Below are positions 23,388 to 35,766 of a stretch of DNA of 64,000 nucleotides, piece after piece (the first letter of the stretch is position 1; each line of letters opens with the position of its first letter). The notes under the pieces were generated by a model. The model was not told where the DNA came from. It was given only the letters and a program-made list of their open reading frames with translations, and did not search any database. The position numbers and the translations under genes are program-made. The DNA is taken from positions 32,297,022 to 32,361,021 of the forward strand of contig NC_030824.1 of NCBI RefSeq assembly GCF_001704415.2, read 5' to 3'. This DNA is from Capra hircus (Eukaryota > Chordata > Mammalia > Artiodactyla > Bovidae).

Positions 23388-24249
23388 ATATGTATTTAAT
23401 ATTAATCTTTCCACAACTGTTTTGTGTATTTATCTCTGCTTTTCAGGTATATTGTATGCTCACTGAAGCCAGGGATGTAATTTTTTTTTCATGAGTTCAC
23501 TATTGAAGCAATTAAGCATTGACTTTTTAATACTGCTAATGATATTAAATATTTGTTGAATGCAGTTTAACTGAATAAAGGGGGTATCAAATATTCAAGT
23601 GGTCCATTGCCAGACTATAAAATACTGTGCACAGCACTTTTAAATTCTTTCTTAATTGTGGACTAATACCATGTACCCTCACCCTCTATCACTTCTGAAG
23701 CATTTAGAGCAGATCTTTTAATGTAAGGCAAACAGAACATCTTTGCTCACCCTTTTATGATTTAATTTCTTCCCTCCACACATTTGGACAAAGAAATGAT
23801 TTGACTTATCTAGCCAAAAAGTTGAATTGGAGTAAACGAAGTGAGAACATTCCCCTACATATGTTTTCATTAAACGCCATACTAGATTTGGGACAATATT
23901 AATTTTGGAAGTCTTTATCTCAATGCAAAGAAAATGAAAGCACTGACTGAAAAGGAAGAGGAAATAAAGGAACTCAATATTGTTAGATCCAATTTTATAA
24001 CTTGTGTATGTACATATTCTAACTCTAGCATGATTAATTACATTATGATGTGTCTACTAACCTTGCTTCAGCCTCTAATAATATTCTGTATTTCCAATGA
24101 GGTAGTTTGAGCATTAACTGTAATCTTAAGTGAATTGTTGATGATGACGCTCCTACTATAACTCAGATTAATCAATTTGAGTCCTCCATGAATCCAAATG
24201 GAGAAAATGTATCCACTTAAAACTTATTCTAACATAAGTGATGATGGTT
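23383..24249. other. Mostly single-copy DNA; possible L2/MIR remnant near 23430-23580
   Basis: Near 23450 'tgtatgctcactgaagccaggga' and near 23555 'aaatatttgttgaatgcag' resemble the 3' end shared by L2 and MIR elements in sense orientation. The rest shows no feature. Confidence 0.35.
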
Positions 24250-25242
24250 AAAGTAAATTTGTCTAGTACCTGTTTACCTTTTTAGTAGTACTTTTGTAAT
24301 AAAATACATGTAGCAAAATGTATCATCTTAATCATTTAAAAACGTACAGTAATACATACTTTCAGAGTTGTCTGTAGCCATCATGACCGTCAATCATAAC
24401 ACTTTTCATCTTGTAAAACTTAAGCTTTGACTCCATTGTACTCCCCATTCCCTCCTTCTCCAGCCGTTGGTAAACACATTGTTGTTTCTATGATTTTTAC
24501 TTCTCTAAACATCTGATATAAGTGAAATCATACAGTATTTGTCTTTTTGTGACTCTCTTATTTCACTTAGCATAATGTTTTCATTTCATCCTTGCTGTAA
24601 GAAATATAAAAATTGCCTTCCTTTCTAAGGCTGAATAATATTCCACTGTAGGTATACATTAATTTGTCAATTACATATTATCAATTTATGTTAATTTTAT
24701 TTTTTCATGTATTTGTATCAATATATATCAACTTTGTTTATCTTTTGAAGAACCAGCTCTTATTTTCATTGATCTCTTCTATTTTTTTTCAGATTCTATT
24801 TCATTTATTTCTGCTCTGACCTTTATTATTTCATTCTTCTACTAATTTTGGGATTTGTTCATTCTTCCTTTCTTAGATTTTTTAGGAATAAGGTTAGATA
24901 TTCTTTCTTTCTTTTTTTAAGATTTTTCTTGCTTCCTGAGGTTGCCTTGTATTACTATACACTTCTTTCTTAGAACTGCTCTTGCTGCTTTCTATATATT
25001 TTGGATTACTTTGTTTCCATTTTCCATTGTCTCCAGGTATGTTTTAATGTCCTCTTTGATTTCTTCAGTGCCTCATGGGTTGTTTAGTGGCATATTATTT
25101 AGCCTCCACTGTATCATCCTAGTACTGTATTCCTCTTGTTGTCTAATCCACTCTTGATTCCCACCAGTGTATTTTTACTTAAATTATTGTATTCTTCAGC
25201 TCTATTTGTTCTTTTTCATATTTTCTAACTTTATTTGGCATT
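24250..25242 (-). mobile_element. Old L1 LINE pieces, antisense
   Basis: 24250-24680 is the complement of an L1 3' UTR (gtgaaatcatacagtatttgtc; tatttcacttagcataatg). 24680-25240 is the complement of upstream ORF2 and 5' text (aagaaccagctcttattttc; gatttcttcagtgcctcatgg). A gap in L1 order separates them, so this is a deletion product or two copies. A BovB begins at 25243. Confidence 0.75.
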
Positions 25243-25465
25243 GTACAGGAGACAGGGATCAAGATCATCCCCATGGAAAAGAAATGCAAAAAAGAAAACT
25301 GGCTGTCTGAGGAGGCCTTACAAATAGGTGTGATGAGAAGAGATGTGAAAAGCAAAGGAGAAAAGAAAAGATATAACCATCTGAAGGCAGAGTTCCAAAG
25401 AATAGCAAGGAGATAAGAAAGCCTTCCTCAGAGACCAATGCAAAGAAATAGAGGAAAAGAACAGA

Positions 25466-25900
25466 ATGGGAAAGACTAGAGATCTCTTCAAGATAATTAG
25501 AGATACCAAGGGAACATTTCATGCAAAGATGGGCTCGATAAAGGATAGAAATGGTATGGACCTAACAGAAGCAGATGATATTAAGAAGAGGCGGCAAGAA
25601 TACACAGAAGATCTGTACAAAAAAGATCTCCACGACCCAGATAATCACAATGGTGTGATCGCTCACCTAGACCCAGACATTCTGGAATGTGAAGTCAAGT
25701 GGGCCTTAGGAAGCATCACTACGAACATAGCTAGTGGAGGTGATGGAATTCCTGTTGAGCTATTTCCAGTCCTGAAAGATGATGCTGTGAAAGTGCTGCA
25801 CTCAATATACCAGCAAATTTGGAAAATTCAGCAGTGGCCACAGGACTGGAAGAGGTCCGTTTGCATTCTAATCCCAAAGAAAGGCAATGCCAAACAATGA
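25466..25900 (+). pseudogene. BovB linker/RT N-terminal remnant
   Basis: A 144-codon frame with M-G-K-T-R-D-L-F-K, M-G-S-I-K-D-R-N-G-M-D, G-D-G-I-P-V-E and I-P-K-K-G-N-A. It ends at a stop just before the RT fingers. Confidence 0.9.
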
Positions 25901-26709
25901 TCAAACTACCAACAATTGTACTCATCTCACATGCCAGTAAATTAATGCTCAAAATTCTCCGATCCAGGCTTCAGCAATATGTGAACCATGAACTTAGATG
26001 TTCAAGCTGGTTTTTAAAAAGGCAGAGGAACCAGAGATCAAATTGCCAACATCTGCTGAATCATTGAAAAGCAAGAGAGTTCCAGAAAAACATCTATTTC
26101 TGCTTTATTGACTATGCCAAGCCTTTGACTGTGTGGATCACAATAAACTGTGGAAAATTTTGAAAGAGATGGGAATACCAGACCACCTGACCTGCCTCTT
26201 GAGAAACCTCTATGCACGTCAGGAAGCAACAATTAGAACTAGACATGGAACAACAGACTGGTTACAAATAGGAAAAGGAGTACATCAAGCCTGTATATTA
26301 TCACCATGCTCATTTAACTTATACATCATGAGAAACACTGGGCTGGAAGAAGCATAAGCTGGAATCAAGATTGCTGGGAGAAATATCAATAACCTCAGAT
26401 ATGCAGATGACACCACCCTCATGGCAGAAAATGAAGAGGAACTAAAAATCCTCTTGATGAAAGTGAAAGAGGAGAGTGAAAAAGTTGGCTTAAAGCTCAA
26501 CATTCAGAAAATGAAGATCATGGCATCTAGTCCCATCACTTCATGGGAAATAGATGGGGCAATAGTGGAAACAGTGTCTGACTTCAGTTTTTTGGGCTCC
26601 AAAATCATTGGAGATGATGACAGCAGCCACGAAATTAAAAGATGCTTACTCCTTGGAAGGAAAGTTATGATCAACCTAGATAGCATATTGAAAAGCAGAG
26701 ATATTACTT

Positions 26710-27171
26710 TTGCCAACAAAGGTCCATCTAGTCAAGGCTATGGTTTTTCCAATTGTCATGTATGGATGTGAAAGTTGGACTGTGGTGAAAGCTGAGCACC
26801 GAAGAACTGATACTTTTGAACTGTGGTGTTGGAGAAGACTCTTGAGAGTCCCTTGGACTGCAAGGAGATCCAACCAGTCCATCCTAAAGGAGATCAGTCC
26901 TAAGTGTTCATTGGAAGGACTGATGCTGAAGCTGAAACTCCAGTACTTTGGCCACCTCATGCAAAGCGTTGACTCATTGGAAAAGACCCTGATGATGGGA
27001 GGGATTGGGAAGAGGAGGAGAAGGGGACAACAGAGGATGAGATGGCTGGATGGCATCATCAACCTGATGGACATGAGTTTAAATGAACTCCAGGAGTTGG
27101 TGATGGACAGGGAGGCCTGGCGTGCTGCGATTCATGGGATCACAAAACGTCGGACACAACTGAGCGACTGA
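26710..27171 (+). pseudogene. BovB C-terminal domain remnant
   Basis: A 153-codon frame with [28 protein letters not shown] and F-G-H-L-M. It is intact to the normal BovB end but out of frame with upstream RT pieces. Confidence 0.9.
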
Positions 27172-27504
27172 ACTGAAAGAAAATGTAAAATCTATGGTGA
27201 GATATACCGACCAGACAGCAAATATAAAAACTGTCAACACTAGAGCTTGATGTGACTCTAGAGAAATTGGAACCTTCATAAAATACCTGCTAGAATATAG
27301 GTTGGTTTACCATCTTGGACAACTGGTGATATTTACTAATCCTAAAGTTTATTGATCTTATGTCCTAGTAACTCAACTCCTATAGAAATAAAAGCAGTTT
27401 CACAGAAGATAAGATTATTTTGCATTGTAATATCCCAGACTGGAAATAGCTCAAATGTGCAACAGTGATAGCACAGATGCATCACCTGTAGTTTGCTCAT
27501 ATGC

Positions 27505-27630
27505 TAGAATGTGCGCTCATGCTCAGTCATGCCTGACTCTTTTTAAACCCATTGACTGCAGCCCTCCAGGCCCCTCTGTCCATGGAATTTTCCAGGCAAG
27601 AATACTGGAGTGGGTTGTCATTTCCTATCA
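27505..27630 (-). mobile_element. Bov-tA/Bov-A SINE fragment, antisense, truncated
   Basis: The complement carries 'tcatgcctgactct' through 'aagaatactggagtgggttg', but the tRNA-Glu head is absent. On the complement strand this is a 5'-truncated copy. Confidence 0.85.
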
Positions 27631-27872
27631 ATGGAATACAATACATCAATAAAAAAGAAGGGAAAAAGTCTGAAACCAAAATATGTTATTTCTCACATAT
27701 GTATATATATATATACATATATATATGTATAATTTTGTCCTTGAGAAGCTGCATATATATTATTTTGAAAAAGCTAGATAATAATAGCTAAATTTTATAT
27801 TGTTTTATTTCAAAAAAGGTAAAGAATAGGCAATCCAACTGGTAACCCTAAAAGTCAGAATACTGGTTACTT

Positions 27873-27920
27873 CTGTGTGTGCGTGTGTGTGTGTGTGTGC
27901 GCACGCGAGCGTGTGTGTTG
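27873..27920. repeat. (GT)n microsatellite
   Basis: An alternating GT/GC tract of about 48 bp with several interruptions (gcgcacgcgagcg). Confidence 0.95.
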
Positions 27921-28045
27921 GTGTTGATTGAGAAAGACAATGGAGAATTTTTCTAGAGTGGGTGTTAAATAGGGGTATGTACACATGCATAAAATTAAAT
28001 GGGTTCTTTATTTAAGATTGTTGTACTTTATAAACATTTTACTAT

Positions 28046-29094
28046 ATATATGGCCTTTTAAAATATATATTATTATTTATATTATATATATGTATATCTT
28101 CTAAAATTTCTTGGGATAATTTTGTTTGTAACCTTATGGTATTGATTTAGATGAGGATAGTTCAATGCTAATTGATTACAATTAAAGTTGAGTTTGTATA
28201 CCCAACAGACTGAATTTATTGATGTATTTTGTTTTTAATTCTCCTAAGGCCAATCTAAGATAATCTCATAGACAAATAGATCCATAAATCAATAGCTGTG
28301 ATACATATGTTATTCTCTGTTTTCAACAATGTGGAGTATAGATATCTTTATTATAGGGAGTAGATTTTTTTAAATCAAAATTCTGTATGTGGAAGTTGTT
28401 TTAATAGATATAAGATATAATTTAAAAGTCAAATTATGCCAGGCTTAAGAGCTGTTTTAGGTTTTTTTTTTCAAGTTCCTTTATGCCCCTTATTCAGAAT
28501 CTTAAATATATATTTTCCAATTAACTTTTTATAAGGATCACTCAAACTAGTTTTTAAACAACTTTTATTTCCTATTCCATCATAACTATACTGTCTTTGT
28601 TTTCCTGATTATATAAATTTACATTCTTTTCATAACAATTCAAAGAATAACAATCTATAGCCACCTTTAAGTGAAAAAGCAAGTGACAAAACACTGTATC
28701 AAGAATGGTTCTAACTTGTGTTGTCTTACATCTAACATATGTTTAAAATACACATGGTCTTAAGAAATGTGCAAATACTATTTTAATTTCTTTTCTAAAA
28801 GTGAGTTAAACTTCAGATATTCATCATCATCCTGTTGTTGACTAGGTAACACATATTTTTAAAAATAATAAAAATAATACTAAATAATAAAAGAAAACTC
28901 TCTGCTTTTTCCATTTTAAATGAGTTTGAATCAGTAAAAATACAAGACTGTCGCTTTTTCAGTTTCCTAACCTCAAAGGTTAACAAAACTCCCATGTTCT
29001 TTTAAGGATCACTGGGGGTGGTATCTAGTTAGGCTAGTACTTCTCAAGGCCTGAGAGAGGCAAATGGTGACTGAGCCTGAGCACAGGCTTTTGA
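28046..29094. other. AT-rich single-copy DNA, no gene seen
   Basis: Includes TA-rich patches near 28040-28100. No repeat family or coding signal recognised. Confidence 0.6.
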
Positions 29095-29106
29095 AAAAGT
29101 TCTCAG

Positions 29107-29424
29107 AAAAAGAGACACAGATGTCTAGAACAGTCTTTTGGACTCTGTAGGAGAGGGCGAGAGTGGGATGATTTGGGGGAATGACATTGAAACGTATAAT
29201 ATATGTGAAACAAATCTCCAGTCCAGGTTCGATGTAGGATACAAGATGCTCGGGGCTGGTGCACTGGGATGACTCAGAGGGATGGTATGGGGAGAGGGGT
29301 GGGAGGGGAGTTCAGGATGCAGAACTTGTATGCATCCGTGGTGGATTCATGTTGATGTATGGTAAAACCAATACAACATTGTAAGTAATTAGCTGCCAAT
29401 TAAAATAAATAAATTAAAAAAAAT
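29107..29424 (+). mobile_element. Ruminant L1 3'-end insertion with TSD
   Basis: The L1 3' UTR (cttttggactctgtagg; gtccaggttcgatg; ggctggtgcactggga; ggattcatgttgatgtatgg) ends in an A-rich tail. It is flanked by a perfect 12-bp TSD aaaagttctcag (29095-29106 and 29425-29436). A 5'-truncated copy of about 318 bp. Confidence 0.95.
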
Positions 29425-29505
29425 AAAAGTTCTCAGCACTTTGGGGATTTTAATATAAACTAGGATTGAGATTTGAAGTTTGGCAATGGATCCAGATTTT
29501 TGTAG

Positions 29506-29686
29506 GGCTTCCCAGATGGCATTAGTGCTAAAGAACCTGACTGCCAATGGAGGAGACATAAGAGACCCAGGTTTGATCCTCAGGTCAGGAAGATCCCCTG
29601 GAGGAGGGAACAGCAACAGGATCCTGGTAGGCTATAGTCCGTAGGGTCACGAAGAGTTGGACACAACCAAAGTGACTTAGCACACA
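29506..29686 (+). mobile_element. Bov-tA SINE, internally deleted
   Basis: Head 'ggcttcccagatggcat' and end 'gagttggacacaaccaaagtg' are present, but part of the Bov-A body (the cactccagtattcttgcc segment) is missing. TSD: cagatttttgtag (29493-29505) and cagatatttgtag (29687-29699), 12 of 13 identical. Confidence 0.93.
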
Positions 29687-29699
29687 CAGATATTTGTAG

Positions 29700-31544
29700 T
29701 CTTCACTGATGTGAAATGGGTCCTCCCTGGCTTTCGATTCTGAGAACCAATGTCTCTTTTCATTGTGTGCTTTCTGCCACAGTTTTCACTCAGAATTCAT
29801 AAGGGTACCTCTATGGAATCTCTTAAATGTGACCATGAGACTTGGAGAACAAAGTAACAAAGAAGTTTTTTCCCTTATATGTATTTTATGTATTAGAACT
29901 AATTATATATAGTTACGTATAGTTGCATATACATTTGCCACTTCATCACTATCATAATTATAATAATTAATAATGAAATAATAAGAAATATTCTAAGGCC
30001 AGGCATAATTTCTTATATTTGTATATTTGGCATAGAAGAGCCACCAAATACATGTGATATAAATTTTTAAGAATGAGATAGAATAACACTTACAGGTTAA
30101 AAAAATATTTTAAAGGAGATATGAAAGCAAATGTTTTTATTGTGATAATAAATTTTAACACAACTGTATTTAAAGTTCTCAGGTTATAAAAAAGGATGAT
30201 TTAAGCTGCCATTAGGCTGTGTTTCTTATCAATTTTCCTTTTAGATTTGCTCTCCAGTAATAGTAGTTTAAAAGACAATATTCACTTATTGAAGGCTTGA
30301 TTTTTACAAGGACGCTGGTATTTTAAACATCCATATGCATTTTTTATATTAATTCTTAAATAGACATTATTATGTCATTTTGTAGGAGAAAAATCTAGGT
30401 ACCAGGGATGTCATTCATGGGTTCTGCTAGTATATTCTGTGGTGCTTGATCATATGACTTGCTGGTATGAAAGGAGAGTTGAGTTTACCAGGAAATGAAA
30501 TAATGGGAAACTTGACAAGAACTCAGAGCAATCAGTGTGAAATGAAGAGGAGGCATGGAGAAATACTGGACTGGACTGTAGTAGTGGGGGCAAGCAGGAT
30601 AGGGTGATTCTAGCATTTTCTCCTCCATCTCCATTCAGGTACCAGTGCCTTGTTGATTAATAGAGGATTGTTGAGAACTGATGAGGTTTGGACTCAAGGA
30701 AAATAGGTAAATGATTTGGACTCCCCATGGAGGTGATATTCCTGTAGTTTGGATTTTAGAATGGAAAGATGCTAGCTGATGGTATTGCAAATGAGCCAAA
30801 AAAAAAAAAAAATGCCCTTGCAGATAGGATGGTCATTTCATGTGTTTAGGGCTCATTGGTTAGGAGACATACAGGGAATCACAGATTAAGTGGTAAAAGG
30901 AAAAGCTGGATCAGTTTCATTTTCAGAAGGCTATGTGAAATTTATCCTAAGACTATCCAAGGAGAAAACATATGTGACTAAAAATTACTTATGAGGGCAT
31001 TCTAAAGGTAGCCTTTTAACACATTTGTATGTATATTGTAATCACTTGCTTAAAGTTTGGAAAAAAGCTAAAGTTTGGAGAAACAAGAATTGCTTAATTA
31101 ATTTTAATTAGAATCCTGTTTTCACAGTCAAATTTTAATGTTCTCTCAGTTGGGACTTCTTGAAATAGCTTTTCTTATGTTTGCAGTCACACTATTTTGT
31201 GTCGTGTTGAAACAACTGCAAAATTAAATTTTGCTACATTGTAAGTAGATTGTTACCTAAAGGAATACTTGTTTTTAATTTCAGCCTGTGTCAATGCCTA
31301 TCATGCAAATCTCTATAGTGAATACTGAATCACCATCCATCTTTGAGGCAATCTGTTCATCGGGTGGGTAGAGAAATCTTAATACTTTATTTATTTATTT
31401 ATTTATTTGTGACAAGGCATTATCACTGTAGCAGGAGATAGACCAGTGTACAAAATAGAAAACCAAAGACACAGAGCGTACTTTTTTGCTTTTACTAACC
31501 AGTTGTATATTTATATTTTATCATATGAAGTATGAGACAATTTT
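29700..31544. other. Single-copy DNA, no gene seen
   Basis: No repeat family or coding frame recognised over 1.8 kb. It contains an A-run at 30800-30813 and (TTTA)6 at 31386-31409. Confidence 0.6.
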
Positions 31545-32118
31545 TGATAAGCTTCAGTTCAGTTCAGTTCAGTTGATCAGTCACGTCTGACTCTTTGTGA
31601 CCCCATGAGTTGCAGCATGCCAGGCCTCCCTGTCCATCACCAACTCCCAGAGTTCATCCAAACTCTTGTCCATTGAGTCGGTGATACCATCCAGCCATCT
31701 CATCCTCTGTCGTCCCCTTCTCCTCCTGCCCCCAATTCAGATGCCCCCCAGGATCAGATTATTTTCAAATGAGTAAACTCTTTGCATGAGGTGGCCAAAG
31801 TATGAGAATTTCAGCTTTAGCATTAGTCCTTCCAAAGAACATCCGGGACTGATCTCCTTTAGAATGGATTGGTTAGAACTCCTTGCAGTCCAAGGGACTC
31901 TCAGGAGTCTTCTCGAACACCATAGTCCAAAGGAATCAATTCTTTGGCACTCAGTTTCTTCACAGTCCAACTTTCACATCCATACATGACCACTGGAAAA
32001 ACCATAGACTTGACTAAGCCTTGTTGGCAAAGTAACATCTCTGCTTCTTAATATGTTCTCTAGGTTGGTCATAACTTTCATTCCAAGGAGTAAGCGTCTT
32101 TTAATTTCATGGCTGCGG

Positions 32119-32808
32119 TCACCATCTGCAGTGATTTTGGAGCCCCCCAAAATAAAGTTTGACAATGTTTCCACTGTTTCCCCATCTATTTCCCATGAAG
32201 TTGATGGGACCGGATGCCATGGTCTTAGTTTTCTGAATGTTGAGCTTTAAACCAACTTTTTCACTCTCCTCTTTCACTTTCATCAAGAGGCTTTTTAGCT
32301 CCTCTTCACTTTCTGCCATAAGGCCGGTGTCATCTGCATATCTGAGGTTGTTGATATTTCTCCCGGCAATATTGAATCCAGCCTGTGCTTCCTCCAGCCC
32401 AGCATGTCTCATGATGTACTCTGCATATAAGTTAAATAAGCAGGGTGACATTATACAGCCTTGACGTACTCCTTTTCCTATTTGGAACCAGTCTGTTGTT
32501 CCATGTCCAGTTCTAACTGTTGCTTCGTGACGTGCATATAGGTTTCTCAAGAGGCAGGTCAGGTGGTCTGGTATTCCCATCTCTTTCAAAATTTTCCACA
32601 GTTTATTGTGATCCACACAGTTGGAGGCTTTGGTATAGTCAATGAAGCAGAAATGGATAGTTTTCTGGAACCCTCTTGCTTTTTTGATGATCCAGCAGAT
32701 GTTGGCAGTTTGATCTCTGGTTCCTCTGCCTTTTCTAAAACCAGCTTGAACATCTGGAAGTTCCTGGTTCACATATTGCTGAAGCCTGGCTTGGAGAATT
32801 TTGAACAT
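32119..32808 (-). pseudogene. BovB reverse transcriptase, 229-codon frame
   Basis: The motifs in order are L-P-D-V-Q-A-G-F-R-K-G-R-G-T-R-D, F-C-F-I-D-Y-T-K-A-S-N (usual A-K-A-F-D), D-H-N-K-L-W, G-K-G-V-R-Q-G-C, then R-Y-A-D-D with the catalytic pair intact. After M-A-S-G-P-I a single extra base near 32200 shifts the frame, and the last 30 residues are out of register. This is the longest RT stretch in the window with Y-A-D-D retained. The endonuclease is absent, so it cannot be autonomous. Confidence 0.9.
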
Positions 32809-32901
32809 TACTTTACTAGCATGTGAGATGAGTGCAATTGTGCAGTAGTTTGAGCATTCTTTGGCATTGCCTTTCTTTGGAATTGGAATGAAAACTGACC
32901 T

Positions 32902-33288
32902 TTACCAGTCCTGTGGCCACTGCTGAGTTTTCCAAATATGCTGACATATTGAGTGTGGCACTTTCACAGCATCATCTTCCAGGATTTGAAATAGCTCAAC
33001 TGGAATTCTATCACCCCCACTAGCTTGGTTCATAGTGATGCTTTCTAAGGCCCACTTGACTTCACATTCCAGGATGTCTGGGTCTAGGTGAGTGATCACA
33101 CCATTGTGATTATCTGGGTCGTGAAGATCTGTTTTGTACAATTCTTCTGTATATTCTTGCCACCTCTTCTTAATATCTTCTGCTTCTTTTGGGTCCATAT
33201 CATTTCTGTCCTTTATCGAGCCCATCTTTGCATGAAGTGTTCCCTTGGTATCTCCTATTTTCTTGAAGAGATCTCTAGTCTTTCCCAT
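32902..33288 (-). pseudogene. BovB linker remnant
   Basis: A 128-codon frame with M-G-K-T-R-D-L-F-K-K-I, M-G-S-I-K-D-R-N and E-C-E-V-K-W-A-L-E-S-I. It is separated from the RT frame at 32119-32808 by a stop and frame change. Confidence 0.88.
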
Positions 33289-33631
33289 TCTGTTGCTTTC
33301 CTCTATTTCTTTGCATTGGTCTCTGAGGAAGGCTTTCTTATCTCTCCTTGCTATTCTTTGGAACTCTGCATTCAGATGGTTATATCTTTACTTTTCTCCT
33401 TTGCTTTTCGTGTCTCTTCTCTGCACAGCTATTTGTAAGGCCTCCCCAAACAGCCATTTTGCTTTTTTGCATTTCTTTTCCATGGGCATGGTAATGATGA
33501 GAAATAGTAAATGCCAGAATGAGATATTTATGTACATGTTATAATGATTCCTTCTCTCTGCTAAAGAAAGCAGCAATAACAACTATTAGAAGTTTGAGTA
33601 AATTCTGTGGATCTCAAACTAGAGTTGGAAC

Positions 33632-34012
33632 ATAAAGTCTCAATGCCAAAGAACTGATGCTTTTGAACTGTGGTGCTGGAGAACCCTCTTGAGAGTCTCT
33701 TGGACAGCAAGGAGATCCAACTAGCTATACTAAAGGAAATCAACCCTGAACATTCATTGGAGGGACTGATGCTGAAGCTGAAGCTCCAGTACTTTGGCTA
33801 ACTGATGTGAAGAGCTGACACTGGAAAAGACCCTGATGCTGAGAAAGATTGAAGGCAGGAGGAGAAGGGGCAACAGAGGAACAGATGGTTGAATGGACTC
33901 ACCTATTCAATGGACATGAGTTTGAGCAGGAGATTATGAAGAAAAGGGAAGCCTGGTGTCCTGCAGTCCTTGGCATCACAAAGAGTTGGACATGACTGAA
34001 CAACTGAGCAAA
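33632..34012 (+). mobile_element. BovB 3' fragment, sense, diverged
   Basis: It covers the C-terminal region only: 'gaactgatgcttttgaactgtgg', 'gatgctgaagctgaag' and the end 'gttggacatgactgaacaactg'. Short deletions remove the frame. It lies head-to-head with the preceding BovB, about 140 bp away. Confidence 0.9.
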
Positions 34013-34317
34013 CAACATATTCTAGTTACTCAAGAATTCCACATGGAAGACAGAACTGAAAGATTTCCTGACATCTGGTATAAAGATATAAGGCATGATG
34101 ATTCCAATTAATTAAGCTAGTTAACTATATATGTGTTGCTTAGCACTGATAAGATTTAAGACCAATTTTGAAAAAATAGTTTGCCTTAGAAGAGTGTTTT
34201 GTTTTTTTTAATCTTACTGCCCTGAGGGGGAAAAAGATTTTAATTGAACAACTATATAATTTAAATAGCTTTACAATAAAGAATACAGGAGTTTAGAGAA
34301 AGAAGATTTTAATTACA
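34013..34317. other. Single-copy DNA, nothing seen
   Basis: AT-rich, with no repeat or frame recognised. Confidence 0.6.
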
Positions 34318-34325
34318 TTATAATT

Positions 34326-34586
34326 CAGTTCAGTTCAGTTCTGTTCAGTCACTCAGTCATGCCTAACTCTTTGAGACCCCGTGAATTGCAGCACGCCAGG
34401 ACTCCCTGTCTATTACCAACTCCCAGAGTTCACTCAGACTCATGTCCATCGAGTTGGTGATGCCATCCAGCCATTTCATCCTCTCTCATCCCCTTCTCCT
34501 CCTGCCCCCAATCCTTCCCAGCATCAGAGTCTTTTCCAATGAGTCAACTCTTTGCATGAGGTGGCCAAAGTATTGGAGTTTCAGCT
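34326..34586 (-). mobile_element. BovB 3'-end, antisense, short
   Basis: Only the last ~260 bp of BovB (tail plus end of the C-terminal region). It is bounded by the 8-bp direct repeat ttataatt (34318-34325 and 34587-34594), so it is a complete 5'-truncated insertion rather than a broken piece. Confidence 0.95.
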
Positions 34587-34594
34587 TTATAATT

Positions 34595-35079
34595 AGAGGT
34601 AGTTAATATTTTGGGAAAAAAAAAAATCCATGACGTCTGAAGTTTACATTTCATTCAAACTGAGGAACTTCAATATTGAATTAGAATACATAATTTCTAT
34701 TCACTTATAAAACCAGAAATATTGAGTTTCAGGAGTATCACATAAGCACTGATACAATATCAGGGTGAAACATATGCATAAGATAATCATTTTGAAATAG
34801 AAAGTTGATGACAGCCTTAATTTACAATAACAAAACAAAACTGTGAAACATTATCATGAAACGAGGTCAAAACGCATTATGGGAAGTGGAAGTTTGAGGC
34901 ATAAGGCCTACTTTTTTCATTATCTTTTATAACAATTCTCAACAATAAGTAATGCTTTGAACCTTTATGCTTAATCCTTTGTAATAGCCCTGTTAACTGA
35001 TCTTGTCTCCACTTTTCATTCTTCCATTCCACTGCAGGGAGACAAATCCTTATAAATAAAAATCCCTGCATTTTTTTTT
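34595..35079. other. Single-copy DNA, nothing seen
   Basis: An A-run lies at 34616-34626. No repeat family or gene recognised. Confidence 0.55.
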
Positions 35080-35700
35080 CTGTTTAGTTTCCTGCCTCCT
35101 TTCAACATTCTTGGAATCTTTAAGCACTTTCCACTATTGATAAGATAAAGTCTTTGCCATGAACCAGGGGCCTTGGATGGTCTGACATTTGCTTTTCCAT
35201 TCTCAGCTTGTACCACCTTCTGTCTGGCACTTTCTACACCCCAGTCACCAGGGGACTTCTGATCAGCCTCAGCACCGTTTTTTCACTGTTCTCTTTGCCT
35301 GTAAGTGTTAAATATGCTCTTCCCTGTGCTGTGCTGTGCTTAATCACTCAGTCATGTCCAACTCTTTTACAACCCCTTGGACGGTAATCTGCCAGGCTCC
35401 TCTGTCCATGAGATTCTGCAGGCAAGAATACTGGAGTGGGTTGCCATGGACTCCTGCATTTCAGGCAGATTCTTTACCGTCTGAGTCACCAGGGAAGCCC
35501 AAGAATACTGAAATGGGTAGCCTATCCCTTCTCCAAAGGAACTTCCTGACCTAAGAAATGAACAAGGATCTCTTGCATTGCAGGTGGATTCTTTACCAGC
35601 TGAGCTACCCAGGAAGCCCCATGCTCTTCCCTAGCTAACTCCTATTCATCTTCACTGTCAACCCATATTAGGATAAGATTCCTGTTTCATATGTACAAAT
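35080..35700 (+). mobile_element. L2-like LINE remnant, split by a dimeric SINE
   Basis: 35140-35313 (aagtctttgccatgaacc; cttggatggtctgac; agcttgtaccacctt) and 35633-35690 (agctaactcctattcatcttc) follow the order of the L2 3' region. The SINE at 35326-35620 sits between them. The call rests on pattern memory and high divergence. Confidence 0.5.
35326..35620 (-). mobile_element. Dimeric Bov-A2/Bov-tA-type SINE, antisense
   Basis: On the complement two Bov-A bodies occur in tandem, each ending in 'accagggaagccc'-like text (about 35490-35500 and 35610-35620). A perfect 12-bp TSD, atgctcttccct, flanks the whole (35314-35325 and 35621-35632), proving a single insertion of the dimer. The left end has a (gtgct)n stutter. 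Confidence 0.93.
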
Positions 35701-35766
35701 TACATTATACTCTTCTCTGGCTTTTGAAATTTTATTTTTATTTTTGTAGTTATTTAATCTCCTTCT

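Larger units (their letters stand above)
25243..27177 (+). mobile_element. BovB LINE, sense, 5'-truncated
   Basis: It starts in the linker after the endonuclease (cattgtacaggagacaggg) and runs to the 3' end (gagcgactgaactga). Relatively low divergence leaves long frames: 25466-25900 (linker to RT start), 26133-26357 (RT motifs around G-K-G-V-H-Q-A-C, altered), 26421-26771, and 26710-27171 (C-terminal domain). Stops, frameshifts and short deletions separate them. No clear TSD is visible against the L1 on the left. Confidence 0.95.
27190..28045 (+). mobile_element. Old L1 3' region, sense
   Basis: 'gtaatatcccagactggaaatagctcaaatg' (read across 27428-27458) and 'atggaatacaatacatcaataaaaaag' across the SINE follow L1 ORF2. 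27835-28045 follows the 3' UTR (gtcagaatactggttac ... ttgttgtactttata). A truncated Bov-tA and simple repeats interrupt it. Confidence 0.65.
31554..33492 (-). mobile_element. BovB LINE, antisense, 5'-truncated
   Basis: It starts with the (cagtt)n-type BovB tail and reads on the complement through the C-terminal, RT and linker regions. It truncates at 33492 in the linker, 5' of M-E-K-K-C-K-K-A-K-W. It is one of the better preserved RT copies (see 32119-32808). A 7-bp tgataag/tgatgag pair (31545-31551, 33495-33501) may be the TSD. Confidence 0.95.

Noticed and set aside
31386..31409. Direct repeats as a possible CRISPR-like or satellite array
   Set aside because: It is a simple (TTTA)6 microsatellite with no spacers. 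No array of spaced repeats exists in the window.
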